Source: JBDGYW01 sp964580055 (GTDB lineage Bacteria; Gemmatimonadota; Gemmatimonadetes; Gemmatimonadales; GWC2-71-9). From it: a stretch of DNA of 64,000 nucleotides. Made by a program: the position numbers and the translations under genes. Below are positions 44,255 to 52,889 of the stretch, piece after piece (the stretch's first letter is position 1; the number at the start of each line of letters is the position of its first letter). A model generated the notes under the pieces. That model did no database searches. It saw nothing but the letters and a program-made list of their open reading frames with translations, and was not told where the DNA came from. The stretch covers positions 1 to 64,000 of the forward strand of contig CAZOJI010000009.1 in the NCBI GenBank assembly GCA_964580055.1, written 5' to 3'.

Positions 44255-45867
44255 GTCCCTGCCCTTGCTCTTCGTTCCTTGGCGGCCGCTATGAAACTCG
44301 CAAACAACGGGTGTGGCCGCATGGGTCGTGACTTCAACTCGGGATGGAACTGGCAACTCAAGAACCACGGGTGCTCCGGCAATTCCACCACTTCAACCAA
44401 TGACTTATCCGGAGAAAGACCTACCAATCGCAGCCCGTGCTTCGTGAGGAGGTCGCGGTATTCGTTGTTTACCTCATAGCGGTGCCGGTGTCTTTCGCTC
44501 ACCTGGCCGGTGCCATATGCTCTGGCCGCCAGGGAGTCAGGTGCGAGTTCGCAAGGGTATGCTCCCAGCCGCATGGTGCCGCCCATCTCATCGACATCGC
44601 GTTGCGATTCCATGAGGGATATGACGGGATGCTCGCAATCCTTTGCGAATTCGCTGGAGTTGGTCTCTGCTAGCTCGCAAACATCTCGCGTAAACTCTAT
44701 GATCGCGGTCTGTAGGCCCAGACAAATCCCGAAAAACGGGAGCTTCTCTTCCCTCGCATGCCTCACTGCTTCCACCATACCCTCAACCCCCCTTACGCCG
44801 AACCCGCCAGGAACCAGGAGTCCGTCAAAATCGGCAAGCAGCTCGTGCGACCTCTTGGAGTCAGTGAACTTGTCACTTTGTAGCCATTGAATTTCGACGC
44901 CTACGTTGTTGGCAATTCCACCGTGAACGAGGGCCTCCCTGATGGACATGTAGGAATCTCCCATCGCGGTGTATTTCCCCACGATCGCGATCCGAACACG
45001 TCCTTCAGGTTGCAAGATCCGACTCACCATCTCCCGCCAGCTGCTGAGGACGGGTTCTGACCCGCCCCTCAACCCAAGGCGCTCACAGACGACCCTGTCA
45101 AGCCCTTGTTCGTGCAACTCCAAGGGAACCTGGTAAATGGTCGGCACGTCCCGGTTGTCTATCACGTTTCCGAAATCGACGTTGCAAAACAGGGCTATCT
45201 TGCGCCGCACGTCCTCGGTGAGCGCCCTTTCGGAACGACATATCAGTATGTCGGGCTGGATCCCGATCTCCATGAGTTCGCGCACCGAATGCTGTGTGGG
45301 CTTGGTTTTCAGTTCCCTGCTTGCCGGGATGTATGGCAACAGCGTGAGGTGAATAAAGAGGGTGTTGTCGCGGCCTACTTCCTGGCGAAACTGCCTAGTA
45401 GCCTCGAGGAACGGCTGTGACTCGATGTCACCGACTGTCCCGCCGATTTCTGTGATTACCACGTCATGTTCGGGGGCCAGGCGCTTGATGGCGGCCTTGA
45501 TTTCGTCGGTGATGTGAGGAATAACCTGCACAGTGCTACCCAAATACTCGCCCCGCCGCTCCTTTGTGATAACCGAAAGGTAGATGCGACCGGTTGTGAC
45601 GTTGTTGACTTGCGACAGCGAGCGGCCGATGAATCTCTCGTAGTGGCCCAGGTCCAAATCTGTCTCTGCCCCATCATCGGTCACAAAACACTCGCCATGC
45701 TGGAATGGCGACATGGTGCCAGGGTCGACATTTATATAAGGGTCGAACTTCTGGATGGTCACAGAAAACCCACGGTCTCCCAAAAGGCGACCTAGCGATG
45801 CGGCTGCAATGCCTTTCCCAAGGCCGGATACGACTCCTCCGGTCACGAAGATGTACTTTGTGCTCAT
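44251..45867 (-). CDS. pyrG: CTP synthase PyrG
   Basis: 538 aa, full length. Amidoligase half: KYIFVTGGVVSGLGKGIAAASLGRLL and DPYINVDPGTMSPFQHGECFVTDDGAETDLDLGHYERF. Glutaminase half: GLLVPGGFGVRGVEGM, PFFGICLGLQ with the catalytic Cys, and a final HPE (SCQFHPEL). It makes CTP from UTP and glutamine; CTP is needed for CMP-Kdo and phospholipids. A sigma-70-type promoter lies about 160 bases upstream, so pyrG probably heads the 14-kb operon. Confidence 0.96.
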   Translation of the reverse strand: MSTKYIFVTGGVVSGLGKGIAAASLGRLLGDRGFSVTIQKFDPYINVDPGTMSPFQHGECFVTDDGAETDLDLGHYERFIGRSLSQVNNVTTGRIYLSVITKERRGEYLGSTVQVIPHITDEIKAAIKRLAPEHDVVITEIGGTVGDIESQPFLEATRQFRQEVGRDNTLFIHLTLLPYIPASRELKTKPTQHSVRELMEIGIQPDILICRSERALTEDVRRKIALFCNVDFGNVIDNRDVPTIYQVPLELHEQGLDRVVCERLGLRGGSEPVLSSWREMVSRILQPEGRVRIAIVGKYTAMGDSYMSIREALVHGGIANNVGVEIQWLQSDKFTDSKRSHELLADFDGLLVPGGFGVRGVEGMVEAVRHAREEKLPFFGICLGLQTAIIEFTRDVCELAETNSSEFAKDCEHPVISLMESQRDVDEMGGTMRLGAYPCELAPDSLAARAYGTGQVSERHRHRYEVNNEYRDLLTKHGLRLVGLSPDKSLVEVVELPEHPWFLSCQFHPELKSRPMRPHPLFASFIAAAKERRARAGT

Positions 45868-45900
45868 TCTGTAATCCGCGTCTGGACAGGTGAATTCAGG

Positions 45901-45918
45901 GCACGGTTCAAACCGTGC
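45901..45918 (-). promoter_or_regulatory. Inverted repeat in the pyrG leader
   Basis: GCACGGTT and AACCGTGC form a perfect 8-bp inverted repeat with 2 bases between. It lies 34-51 bases before the pyrG start and about 100 bases after the predicted transcription start. It could be an operator or an RNA hairpin controlling pyrG; no T-run follows, so attenuation is not obvious. Confidence 0.4.
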
Positions 45919-46027
45919 TGTCGAACCCCCAACACCGGTGTGCGTAGGAGAGGCTTCACGTTCACCTTATCGAGGGCAAGGTCGAATGCAGAGCGTGCAG
46001 GAACGAAAGCCAGGGTGTGCACAGCAA

Positions 46028-46056
46028 ATACTAATAGGGTTTGTAGATTCTGTCAA
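46028..46056 (-). promoter_or_regulatory. Sigma-70-type promoter for the pyrG operon
   Basis: On the - strand TTGACA (46056-46051) is a perfect -35 box, followed after exactly 17 bases by TAGTAT (46033-46028) as a -10 box (4 of 6 matches). Transcription would start near 46021 and give a leader of about 150 bases before pyrG. It lies in an AT-rich gap with no other gene start nearby. Confidence 0.65.
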
Positions 46057-46249
46057 AAGCTCTGTAGCACTTGATGCTTTGATTTAAGCAAGTCGTTTAA
46101 GTGTCGCTCAATTAACACTTTACGTGATCCAGTTAAAGTTACATTGTATGTCATTTTTGTTGGCGTTTCAACTCTCTGTTTCGGGACGGCAACTCTTATC
46201 GGCGGTTTTTTAACGAACTCTTTCAAGCGCAACGCACTCACCTGCCTAG

Positions 46250-47161
46250 TCATCCCCTGGGGTGGTACATCGCGTGCACACTGCGCAAGAAGTCCCGGTC
46301 AATGTGCGTATATATCTGTGTTGTGGATAAGTCGGCATGGCCCAACATCTCCTGTACAGCACGGAGATCGGCGCCTCCCTCAAGCATGTGTGTTGCGAAA
46401 GTGTGGCGGAGAGTATGAGGGCTGACCCTCTTCCGTAGCTCAGCCCGCTCCGCACACCCCTTGATTATTCCCCACGCGCCGACTCGGGTGAGGGGTTGCC
46501 CGCGGGCATTCAGGAACAACCTACCATCTGTGCGCCCTTTGTCGAGAGTGGGCCTCACTTCTCGCATGTATACCGCAACCGCCCCCATCGCTCGCCTACC
46601 AATAGGCACGAGTCTCTCCTTGCTGCCCTTCCCGAAGACACGGACCAGCGCGTCGTCGAACCACATATCATTCGTCCTGAGACCCACGAGTTCTGACACC
46701 CGCACTCCCGTTGCATAAGCCACTTCGAGCAGGGCTCGGTCGCGCCACGCCAACTGCTCGTTGGGGTTGGGTGCGGCAAGCAGTGCTTCCACTTCAGTCA
46801 CCGTAAGCACCTCAGGAAGCGTACGCCATGTCTTTGGAGTTTCGAGCTGGTTGCTCGGATCTGTATCGAGGTGGCCTTCGCCGACGAGGAAACGGAAATA
46901 CGTTCTCACTGCCGAGATGCCGCGTCGTATGCTCGAAGCAGCCAAACCGAGGTCTTTGAGTTGGTAGACGTGGTCGCGAAGTAGTTCGGGAGAGATCCGA
47001 TCGGGGCTTTCAATCCGGCATGATAGGGCGTATTGAGCAAGGCGCCTAACGTCCCTCACGTAGTTTTCTACCGTGTGTCCACTGCACCCTGCTTCGAGTG
47101 CCAGGTAATCCTCGAACGCCTCGATCCAGAAAACGCTCTCCAGTGATTGACTGTGCGCCAT
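46250..47161 (-). CDS. xerD: XerC/XerD-type tyrosine recombinase
   Basis: 303 aa. N-terminal core-binding SAM-like domain (about 10-105), catalytic domain 120-300. All six catalytic residues are present: R154 (ATGVRVSEL), K178 (GKGSKER), H249 and R252 (SPHTLRHTFATHML), H275 (MLGHADLSTTQIYTH) and Y284. Overall it fits XerD slightly better than XerC. It should act at the dif-like site about 15 kb away. It follows dedA by 4 bases at the end of the fab operon; no integrase-like features or att sites are seen. Confidence 0.9.
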   Translation of the reverse strand: MAHSQSLESVFWIEAFEDYLALEAGCSGHTVENYVRDVRRLAQYALSCRIESPDRISPELLRDHVYQLKDLGLAASSIRRGISAVRTYFRFLVGEGHLDTDPSNQLETPKTWRTLPEVLTVTEVEALLAAPNPNEQLAWRDRALLEVAYATGVRVSELVGLRTNDMWFDDALVRVFGKGSKERLVPIGRRAMGAVAVYMREVRPTLDKGRTDGRLFLNARGQPLTRVGAWGIIKGCAERAELRKRVSPHTLRHTFATHMLEGGADLRAVQEMLGHADLSTTQIYTHIDRDFLRSVHAMYHPRG

Positions 47162-47165
47162 CAGG

Positions 47166-47801
47166 TCAAATTTGTCGTTGACGTCTCTCAGCGGCCTTGC
47201 GGCGGTGCCGCCGCACGAGAACTACACATATAGCGGTTGCAACAGCAAGCAGCAAGCCGACGCCTATCCAGTTCAAACTCACTACCACGATCGCGACATC
47301 GTCGAGGTGCGGTATGAGGTTGGCTGCGACGAGTGTCAGCGTGCCGTACCAGATGCCGGAGGCCAGCATCATAGGGACCAACGCGGGAATGCTTTTCAGA
47401 CCGGCTACACCAGCGAACGGTGGAATCACCGCACGTGCGCCCGGGATGAAGCGGCTCAAGAAAATGCCCCAGATTCCGTGTTTCCGATATAGTCGTTCGA
47501 TTCGGGCCATTGCCTCCGGTTTGAGAAGCCGTGTTCCGAACCTACCTGTGAATAGGGATCGACCTACGGTTCTGGCTGCCATGTACACCGCTGCGGCGGA
47601 CGTGACGTTTGCTGTCCAGGTAACAGCGAAAACGGCCCATGCCGAAACCGAGCCGTATTTGGAGAGAAAAGCACCAACCACCACAGCCGTGTCTGCGGGA
47701 ACGGGCGGGAATATATTCTCCGCGCTCGCGAGTATCCCAATGGTGGCGTAGAGCAGGACGGGTGGGAAATTCGGGATCTGTCGAAATAGCTCTTCGAGCA
47801 G
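47166..47801 (-). CDS. DedA-family membrane protein (CTG start proposed)
   Basis: 211 aa when started at CTG 47801, which follows AGGGAG by 8 bases right after the ispF stop. This gives LEELFRQIPNFPPVLLYATIG followed by the DedA motif ENIFPPVPAD. The first GTG, at 47684, would cut off 39 residues including that motif. Later blocks are FLSRFIPGARAVIPPFAGVAG. Four to five membrane segments; basic tail RRHRRKAAERRQRQ. DedA proteins flip polyprenyl-phosphate or phosphatidylethanolamine carriers; the substrate here is unknown. Confidence 0.85.
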   Translation of the reverse strand: MLEELFRQIPNFPPVLLYATIGILASAENIFPPVPADTAVVVGAFLSKYGSVSAWAVFAVTWTANVTSAAAVYMAARTVGRSLFTGRFGTRLLKPEAMARIERLYRKHGIWGIFLSRFIPGARAVIPPFAGVAGLKSIPALVPMMLASGIWYGTLTLVAANLIPHLDDVAIVVVSLNWIGVGLLLAVATAICVVLVRRHRRKAAERRQRQI

Positions 47802-47802
47802 C

Positions 47803-48282
47803 TTATGCGCTCCCTAACGAAGCGACTGCAAACACCATGATACCCTTACCGCGACCCACTGAATCCATCTTCTCGTTTGTTTTGGCCTTGATGGAAACTG
47901 AGTCGACGCTCAGACCGAGTGTTTGGGCAATATTTGCCCGCATTGCCTCGATGTACGGTGCCAGCCGTGGTCGCTCGAGAACGACCGTCACATCGACGTT
48001 GATGATCTCGAAGCCGGCAGCACGGAGACGGTGTCCAACTTCCGTCAACATCGACAGCGAGTTTGCATCTTTCCATCGCTCATCAGTGTCTGGAAAAAGG
48101 CGACCGATATCACCCATTGCCGCCGCACCGAGCAACGCGTCAATCAACGCATGAACAAGCGCGTCTCCATCTGAGTACCCTTTGAGGCCCGTATCGCTTT
48201 CGATCTCGGAACCGCCGAGGATCAGCGGCCGCTGCGCGCCGAACACGTGGGAGTCGTAGCCAATTCCGAATCGCTGTCGCAT
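47803..48282 (-). CDS. ispF: 2-C-methyl-D-erythritol 2,4-cyclodiphosphate synthase IspF
   Basis: 159 aa from ATG 48282, the family length; a frame extending to 48399 overlaps purE. RFGIGYDSHVFG begins the protein (metal-binding D and H), GYSDGDALVHALIDALLGAAAMGDIG carries the third metal ligand, and TNEKMDSVGRGKGI closes the site. It acts in the non-mevalonate isoprenoid pathway. It ends just before dedA. Confidence 0.95.
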   Translation of the reverse strand: MRQRFGIGYDSHVFGAQRPLILGGSEIESDTGLKGYSDGDALVHALIDALLGAAAMGDIGRLFPDTDERWKDANSLSMLTEVGHRLRAAGFEIINVDVTVVLERPRLAPYIEAMRANIAQTLGLSVDSVSIKAKTNEKMDSVGRGKGIMVFAVASLGSA

Positions 48283-48323
48283 AGTGTTGACGGTCTTCGT
48301 TGAGGTGGGATCTCCGATGGTCC

Positions 48324-48725
48324 CTATGTGTCTAGAATCCTCAGTGCCAGCAAGGCCGCATTCTTCGCGTTGCCTATTCCCACGGTAGCCACGGGACAAC
48401 CAGGGGGCAACTGCGTCATGGCATACAGGGCGTCAACTCCGCGCAGGGGGCCAACGTCAAGCGGCAAGCCTATGACCGGCAGTTCGGTAAGCGCGGCCAC
48501 AGCACCGGGCAGAGCCGCTGCCAAGCCAGCGCCCGCGATAATCACTCTATAACCCTTGCCATGCGCCTCTCTGGCGATCTGGGCGGTCTTTTCGGGATCA
48601 CGGTGCGCGGAGGAAACGACGAAATCGTATCCGACGCCGGCCTCATCGAACACCTTGAAAGCAGGTTCCACGCGCGGCTCATCGCTCTTGGAACCCACGA
48701 TTATCAGGACTCTATTCTCACTCAT
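48324..48725 (-). CDS. purE: PurE-family N5-carboxyaminoimidazole ribonucleotide mutase
   Basis: 133 aa from ATG 48725, which overlaps the fabF stop by 8 bases. VLIIVGSKSDEPRVEPAF and the SSAHRDPEK loop (with the class I catalytic His) are clear. The GAGLAAALPG loop has Ala where class I enzymes usually have His (AAHLPG). It lacks a purK partner here. It could be a variant mutase or a class II-like AIR carboxylase. Confidence 0.88.
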   Translation of the reverse strand: MSENRVLIIVGSKSDEPRVEPAFKVFDEAGVGYDFVVSSAHRDPEKTAQIAREAHGKGYRVIIAGAGLAAALPGAVAALTELPVIGLPLDVGPLRGVDALYAMTQLPPGCPVATVGIGNAKNAALLALRILDT

Positions 48726-49959
48726 CGTATTTTCGGACCGCAAGGGTGACGTTGTGGCCGCCAAAACCGAACGAGTTCGTCAATGAAACTCGAACCTCGC
48801 GCTTCACAGCTTTGTTTGGGGCACAGTCAACGTCACATTTCGGGTCAGGGGTTTCGTAGTTGATAGTGGGTGGAATGATTCCATGCTTCATGGTCAAGAG
48901 GCAGATCGTGAATTCGAGACCGCCAGCCGCGCCGAGCAGATGCCCGGTCATCGACTTGGTTGAGTTCATGACGATATTGCGAGCTTGCTCACCAAACAGA
49001 TCGTTGACGGCGACAGTCTCGGCGATGTCTCCGGGCGGCGTCGCAGTACCGTGCGAATTGATATAGTCGACATCGGATGGCGCTAGATTGGCGTCGTTTA
49101 GGCAAGCCTCCATGGCCAGCCGGGCCCCTTCTCCCCCTTCGGCCGGTTGGGTCATGTGGTACGCGTCAGCGCTCATGCCGTAACCCACAATTTCTCCGTG
49201 AATGGTGGCGCCGCGGTCGAGAGCGCTCTCAAGGTGCTCCAGCACTAGTATGCTGGCGCCATCACCCATCACGAAGCCGTCACGATTGGCATCAAAAGGC
49301 CTGGAGGCTCCTTCTGGATCGTCGTTTCTCGTCGAGAGCGCCTTCATGTTGGAAAATCCGGCTATGGAGAGGGGCGTGACCGCTGCCTCTGCTCCTCCAG
49401 CAATCATGACATCTGCGGTGCCACTCTGTATGAGCCGAAAAGCCTCCCCCAACGCATGAGCGGAAGAGGCGCACGCTGATACGGTGCAGTAGTTCGGTCC
49501 CTTGGCCCCGGTTCGTATTGCTACGAGGCCGGCAGCAATGTCGGGAATGAACATTGGGATGAAGAACGGGGAGACACGTCTGGCGCCCTTCTGGATGTAG
49601 AGTTTGCATTGCTCTTCGAACGTCCAGATGCCGCCAATCCCGCTTCCTATCAGCACGCCGGTATGTCGCGGATCAGGTATTCCACTTTCGAGACCCGCAT
49701 CGAGCAGGGCTTGATCGGCTGCGACAATGGCATATTGGGCGAAGAGGTCGGTCCGCTTGGATTCCTTGCGATCCATGTGGCCGCTGGGGTCGAATCCCTT
49801 GACCTCGCACGCGAACGTTACATCCAGCTCCGACGCGTCGAAACGTTTTATCGGAGCCGCGCCCGAACGACCGGCGAGCAACCCGTCCCAGGTATCCTTC
49901 ACTGTATTCCCGAGCGGAGAGACGAGTCCCAGACCGGTTACGACTACTCGGCGACTCAA
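48718..49959 (-). CDS. fabF: 3-oxoacyl-ACP synthase II FabF
   Basis: 413 aa. KAS fold with the Cys-His-His triad: TVSACASSAHALGEAFRLI (Cys), INSHGTATPPGD (His) and NSTKSMTGHLLGAAGG (Lys/His). It elongates acyl-ACP chains with malonyl-ACP. It lies 4 bases after acpP, the usual acpP-fabF pair. Confidence 0.96.
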   Translation of the reverse strand: MSRRVVVTGLGLVSPLGNTVKDTWDGLLAGRSGAAPIKRFDASELDVTFACEVKGFDPSGHMDRKESKRTDLFAQYAIVAADQALLDAGLESGIPDPRHTGVLIGSGIGGIWTFEEQCKLYIQKGARRVSPFFIPMFIPDIAAGLVAIRTGAKGPNYCTVSACASSAHALGEAFRLIQSGTADVMIAGGAEAAVTPLSIAGFSNMKALSTRNDDPEGASRPFDANRDGFVMGDGASILVLEHLESALDRGATIHGEIVGYGMSADAYHMTQPAEGGEGARLAMEACLNDANLAPSDVDYINSHGTATPPGDIAETVAVNDLFGEQARNIVMNSTKSMTGHLLGAAGGLEFTICLLTMKHGIIPPTINYETPDPKCDVDCAPNKAVKREVRVSLTNSFGFGGHNVTLAVRKYDE

Positions 49960-49963
49960 GACG

Positions 49964-50203
49964 CTACGTCTCCATCTTTTCGTGCAAATACTTCAGCGCG
50001 TCTCCTACTGTCCGGAGCTTCTCAGCTTCTTCATCTGGAATGTCGACATCAAACTCTTTCTCGAACGCCATTACCAGCTCAACAGTGTCCAAACTGTCGG
50101 CGCCCAGGTCCTCCATGAAGCTCGCGTCGTCTACCACCTTCTCCCGTTCAACACCAAGTTCCTCTACGATGATGTTGATCACCTTGTCATCGAGTTCGCT
50201 CAT
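49964..50203 (-). CDS. acpP: Acyl carrier protein
   Basis: 79 aa, acidic. LGADSLDTVELVMAFE contains the serine that receives 4'-phosphopantetheine. It is flanked by fabG and fabF, and serves both fatty-acid and lipid A synthesis (LpxA, LpxD, FabZ in this window). Ribosome site GAGGAA lies upstream of the ATG. Confidence 0.97.
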   Translation of the reverse strand: MSELDDKVINIIVEELGVEREKVVDDASFMEDLGADSLDTVELVMAFEKEFDVDIPDEEAEKLRTVGDALKYLHEKMET

Positions 50204-50227
50204 TCTTTCCTCTTCGAGTTTGTGGAA

Positions 50228-50968
50228 TCACATTACCATTCCGCCATCCACCACAAGCACATGGCCTGTAATGTAGCTGGCAAGATCCGATGCTAGAAAC
50301 AACACAGCCCCTGCAACGTCTTCTGCGTCGCCCAAACGAGCTAGAGGGATCTGCTCCATGAGCGCGTTTTTCGCTTCGTCGGGTAATTGCCTCGTCATTT
50401 CGGTATCGATGAAGCCGGGTGCCACGGCATTGACGAGCACGTTTCGCGAAGCGAGTTCCTTGGCAACAGCCTTGGTGAGTCCTATGAGGCCGGCCTTGGA
50501 TGACGCATAATTGGCTTGCCCGGGGTTTCCCACCATTCCTACTACGCTGGCCACGTTTATTATGCGTCCAGATCGGCGCTTCATCATCTTCCGCGCAGCG
50601 AGTTTCGTCGCCAGGAAGGGCCCTTTCAAGTTGACGTCGAGAACCAAGTCCCAGTCTTCCTCGTTCATTCTGATCAACAGTCCGTCTCTGGTGAGACCTG
50701 CGTTGTTAACCAGTACATCGATGGAGCCCAGCTGTTCTTCCGCGTCAGTGAGAGCGCCGGAGATTTCCTCCAGAGCAGAGACGTCAGCGCCAAACCCTAG
50801 GCAGGTGCCGGTTTTCGCCAGCTCATTTGCGGTTTCCTTTGCACCGGTTTCGTCGATGTCGATTATCGCGGTTTGGGCGCCCGCGCCGATCAGGCGCTCG
50901 GCAATAGCGCGTCCTATACCACGCGAGCCACCGGTAACGACTGCGACTCTTCCTGAAAGATCGATCAT
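50228..50968 (-). CDS. fabG: 3-oxoacyl-ACP reductase FabG
   Basis: 246 aa short-chain dehydrogenase. Nucleotide loop VVTGGSRGIGRAIAERL, NNAGLTRDGLLIRM, catalytic Ser in INVASVVGMVGN and YASSKAGLIG for the Tyr-Lys pair. It ends with DGGMVM. NADPH-dependent reduction step of fatty-acid elongation. It overlaps fabD by 4 bases (ATGA). Confidence 0.96.
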   Translation of the reverse strand: MIDLSGRVAVVTGGSRGIGRAIAERLIGAGAQTAIIDIDETGAKETANELAKTGTCLGFGADVSALEEISGALTDAEEQLGSIDVLVNNAGLTRDGLLIRMNEEDWDLVLDVNLKGPFLATKLAARKMMKRRSGRIINVASVVGMVGNPGQANYASSKAGLIGLTKAVAKELASRNVLVNAVAPGFIDTEMTRQLPDEAKNALMEQIPLARLGDAEDVAGAVLFLASDLASYITGHVLVVDGGMVM

Positions 50969-51903
50969 TCAGCTTCCTCCAGGAATGCTCTGATCTCCCC
51001 GGCTGTCCCGAGACTGATCGTCGCTACTCCCTTCACGATTCGCTTGCCCAACCCGGACAGTACCTTGCCGGGACCGACTTCGACGAACCTCATCTGTTCG
51101 CCGCATTCGTCGGCGGCCCGCATCATAGACTCGACCCATCGAACCGGGGAAGTGAGTTGCTCGTCCAAGCATCTCCTCGCATCCTCCGCATCTGTGACGG
51201 GCTCAGCGGTAGCATTGGCAATTACGGGAAACCCCGGGTGCGAAAACGATACAGCCTCCAACTCTGCATGCAACCCCTCCTGCGCCGGTGCCATCAGAGG
51301 CGAGTGGAATGCTCCGCTTACTTTGAGGGGCATAACGCGTTTGGCACCTGCGCCCTTGCACAGATCACCCGCACGCGCCACAGTCTCGGGATCCCCTGAG
51401 ATTACGGTCTGATCAGGAGCGTTGATGTTAGCGGCCATGACGACGCCACCTTCTGCCGAGCACGTCGCACATATTGATTCTACTTCAGCCGATTCCAGAC
51501 CGATTACGGCGGTCATCGTGCCGGGGCGCCGTCTGCCTGCTTCCAGCATCAATTCGCCTCGGCGCCGCACCAGACGTGCCGCATCGACCAGGTCGAGCGC
51601 GCCAGCCATAACGTAGGCGCTGTATTCGCCAAGCGAATGCCCGGCGGCAATCGACGGCGACAAAGCCTCATCCAGGATCGCAGATGCTGCGAGCGTGTGA
51701 GCGAGTATCGCGGGCTGTGCGTTGTGGGTGAGGGTCAATTCCTCTTCGGGACCTTCCCACATCAACTTTGAGAGCGAGACGCCAAGAGTTTCATCGATCT
51801 GCTCGAATACCCTTCGAGCAACCTCAGAATCTTCCGCGAGGTCTCTGCCCATACCGACGCGCTGCGCACCTTGCCCAGGACACAAAAGCACCGTCTTCAC
51901 CAT
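50965..51903 (-). CDS. fabD: Malonyl-CoA:ACP transacylase FabD
   Basis: 312 aa from ATG 51903, which overlaps the fabH stop by 7 bases; the longer frame to 51993 adds residues that belong to fabH in another frame. CPGQGAQRVGMG is the entry, AAGHSLGEYSAYVMAG holds the active serine, and GAFHSPLMAPA the histidine. It charges ACP with malonate. Confidence 0.94.
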   Translation of the reverse strand: MVKTVLLCPGQGAQRVGMGRDLAEDSEVARRVFEQIDETLGVSLSKLMWEGPEEELTLTHNAQPAILAHTLAASAILDEALSPSIAAGHSLGEYSAYVMAGALDLVDAARLVRRRGELMLEAGRRRPGTMTAVIGLESAEVESICATCSAEGGVVMAANINAPDQTVISGDPETVARAGDLCKGAGAKRVMPLKVSGAFHSPLMAPAQEGLHAELEAVSFSHPGFPVIANATAEPVTDAEDARRCLDEQLTSPVRWVESMMRAADECGEQMRFVEVGPGKVLSGLGKRIVKGVATISLGTAGEIRAFLEEAE

Positions 51904-52889
51904 CGGACCACCATACTTCCCCAGGTAAACCCCCCGCCGAAAGCCACGAGAAGGACCAGGCTTCCCTTCTTGATCCTGCCGGTCCTGACGCACTCGTCCA
52001 ATGCGATCGGAATCGACGCGGCAGAGGTGTTGCCGAATCGATCGATGTTCACATGGACCTTTTCGCGCGGTATGCCCGCGTGCTTCGCCGTTCCTTCAAT
52101 GATCCGTATGTTGGCCTGGTGCGGGATCAGAACGTCGACGTCGTCGCCGGTCAGTCCTGCCCGTTTGAGAGCAACGTCGCATGCCTCAGCCATCGAGAGA
52201 ACCGCCGACTTGAAGACCTCTCTGCCAGCCATCCTGATGTAATAGCTGCGGTCCCTCAACATTTGCTCATCCGGGGGGTGGATACCTCCACCGCCGGGGC
52301 GGTACAAGAGCTCGCCGAGCGTTCCGTCGGATCGGAGGTACTTCGAGAGAATGCCGCGTTTGCCCTTTTGCGCAGGGCGCACCAGCGTAGCCCCGGCACC
52401 GTCTCCGAAGAGTATGCAGGTGGTGCGGTCAGAGTAGTCAGCTATCCTGGACAGACGCTCACCACCGATCACTAAAATGTTCTCTGCTACTTGCGAGAGA
52501 ACGAGTCCCTCGGCAACAGACAAGCCGTAAATGAATCCGGTGCAACCCGCTGCCACATCGAAGGCAGCTGCGTTCTTTGCCCCTAACTCGGCTTGCAGGT
52601 CGCAAGACGTCGATGGCAACAGGCGGTCGGGAGTAGCGGTGGCCATCACTATTGCGCCGACGTCGAGCACGGTGAGTCCAACAGACTCGAGTACCTGCTC
52701 GCACGCGATCTTGCTCATTCTAGCCACGGTTTCGCTGTCATCCGATATGCGGCGTTCCCGAATTCCCGTCCGCTCTTGAATCCACTGATCAGACGTATCG
52801 ATCATCTGTTCGAAGTCTGCGTTGGAGAGCACCTTGCTGGGCGTGTAACGGCCGGTGCCTACGAGCTCTACTGCCGGATGCTCAGTCAT
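51897..52889 (-). CDS. fabH: 3-oxoacyl-ACP synthase III FabH
   Basis: 330 aa from ATG 52889, overlapping the plsX stop by 8 bases. Cys-His-Asn triad: DVAAGCTGFIYGL, IPHQANIRIIEG and FGNTSAASIPIAL. It starts chains by joining acetyl-CoA or branched acyl-CoA with malonyl-ACP. The C-terminal LVAFGGGFTWGSMVVRW is typical. Confidence 0.95.
   Translation of the reverse strand: MTEHPAVELVGTGRYTPSKVLSNADFEQMIDTSDQWIQERTGIRERRISDDSETVARMSKIACEQVLESVGLTVLDVGAIVMATATPDRLLPSTSCDLQAELGAKNAAAFDVAAGCTGFIYGLSVAEGLVLSQVAENILVIGGERLSRIADYSDRTTCILFGDGAGATLVRPAQKGKRGILSKYLRSDGTLGELLYRPGGGGIHPPDEQMLRDRSYYIRMAGREVFKSAVLSMAEACDVALKRAGLTGDDVDVLIPHQANIRIIEGTAKHAGIPREKVHVNIDRFGNTSAASIPIALDECVRTGRIKKGSLVLLVAFGGGFTWGSMVVRW

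Larger units (their letters stand above)
45868..46249. other. Intergenic region upstream of pyrG
   Basis: 382 bases between the xerC/D-type gene end and pyrG, noticeably AT-rich from about 46020 to 46230. It contains the promoter at 46028-46056 and the inverted repeat at 45901-45918. No credible reading frame is seen. Confidence 0.7.

Noticed and set aside
46250..47161. Tyrosine recombinase as a phage or island integrase
   Set aside because: It sits in a housekeeping operon, has Xer-type length and motifs, and no att repeats or cargo genes are seen.
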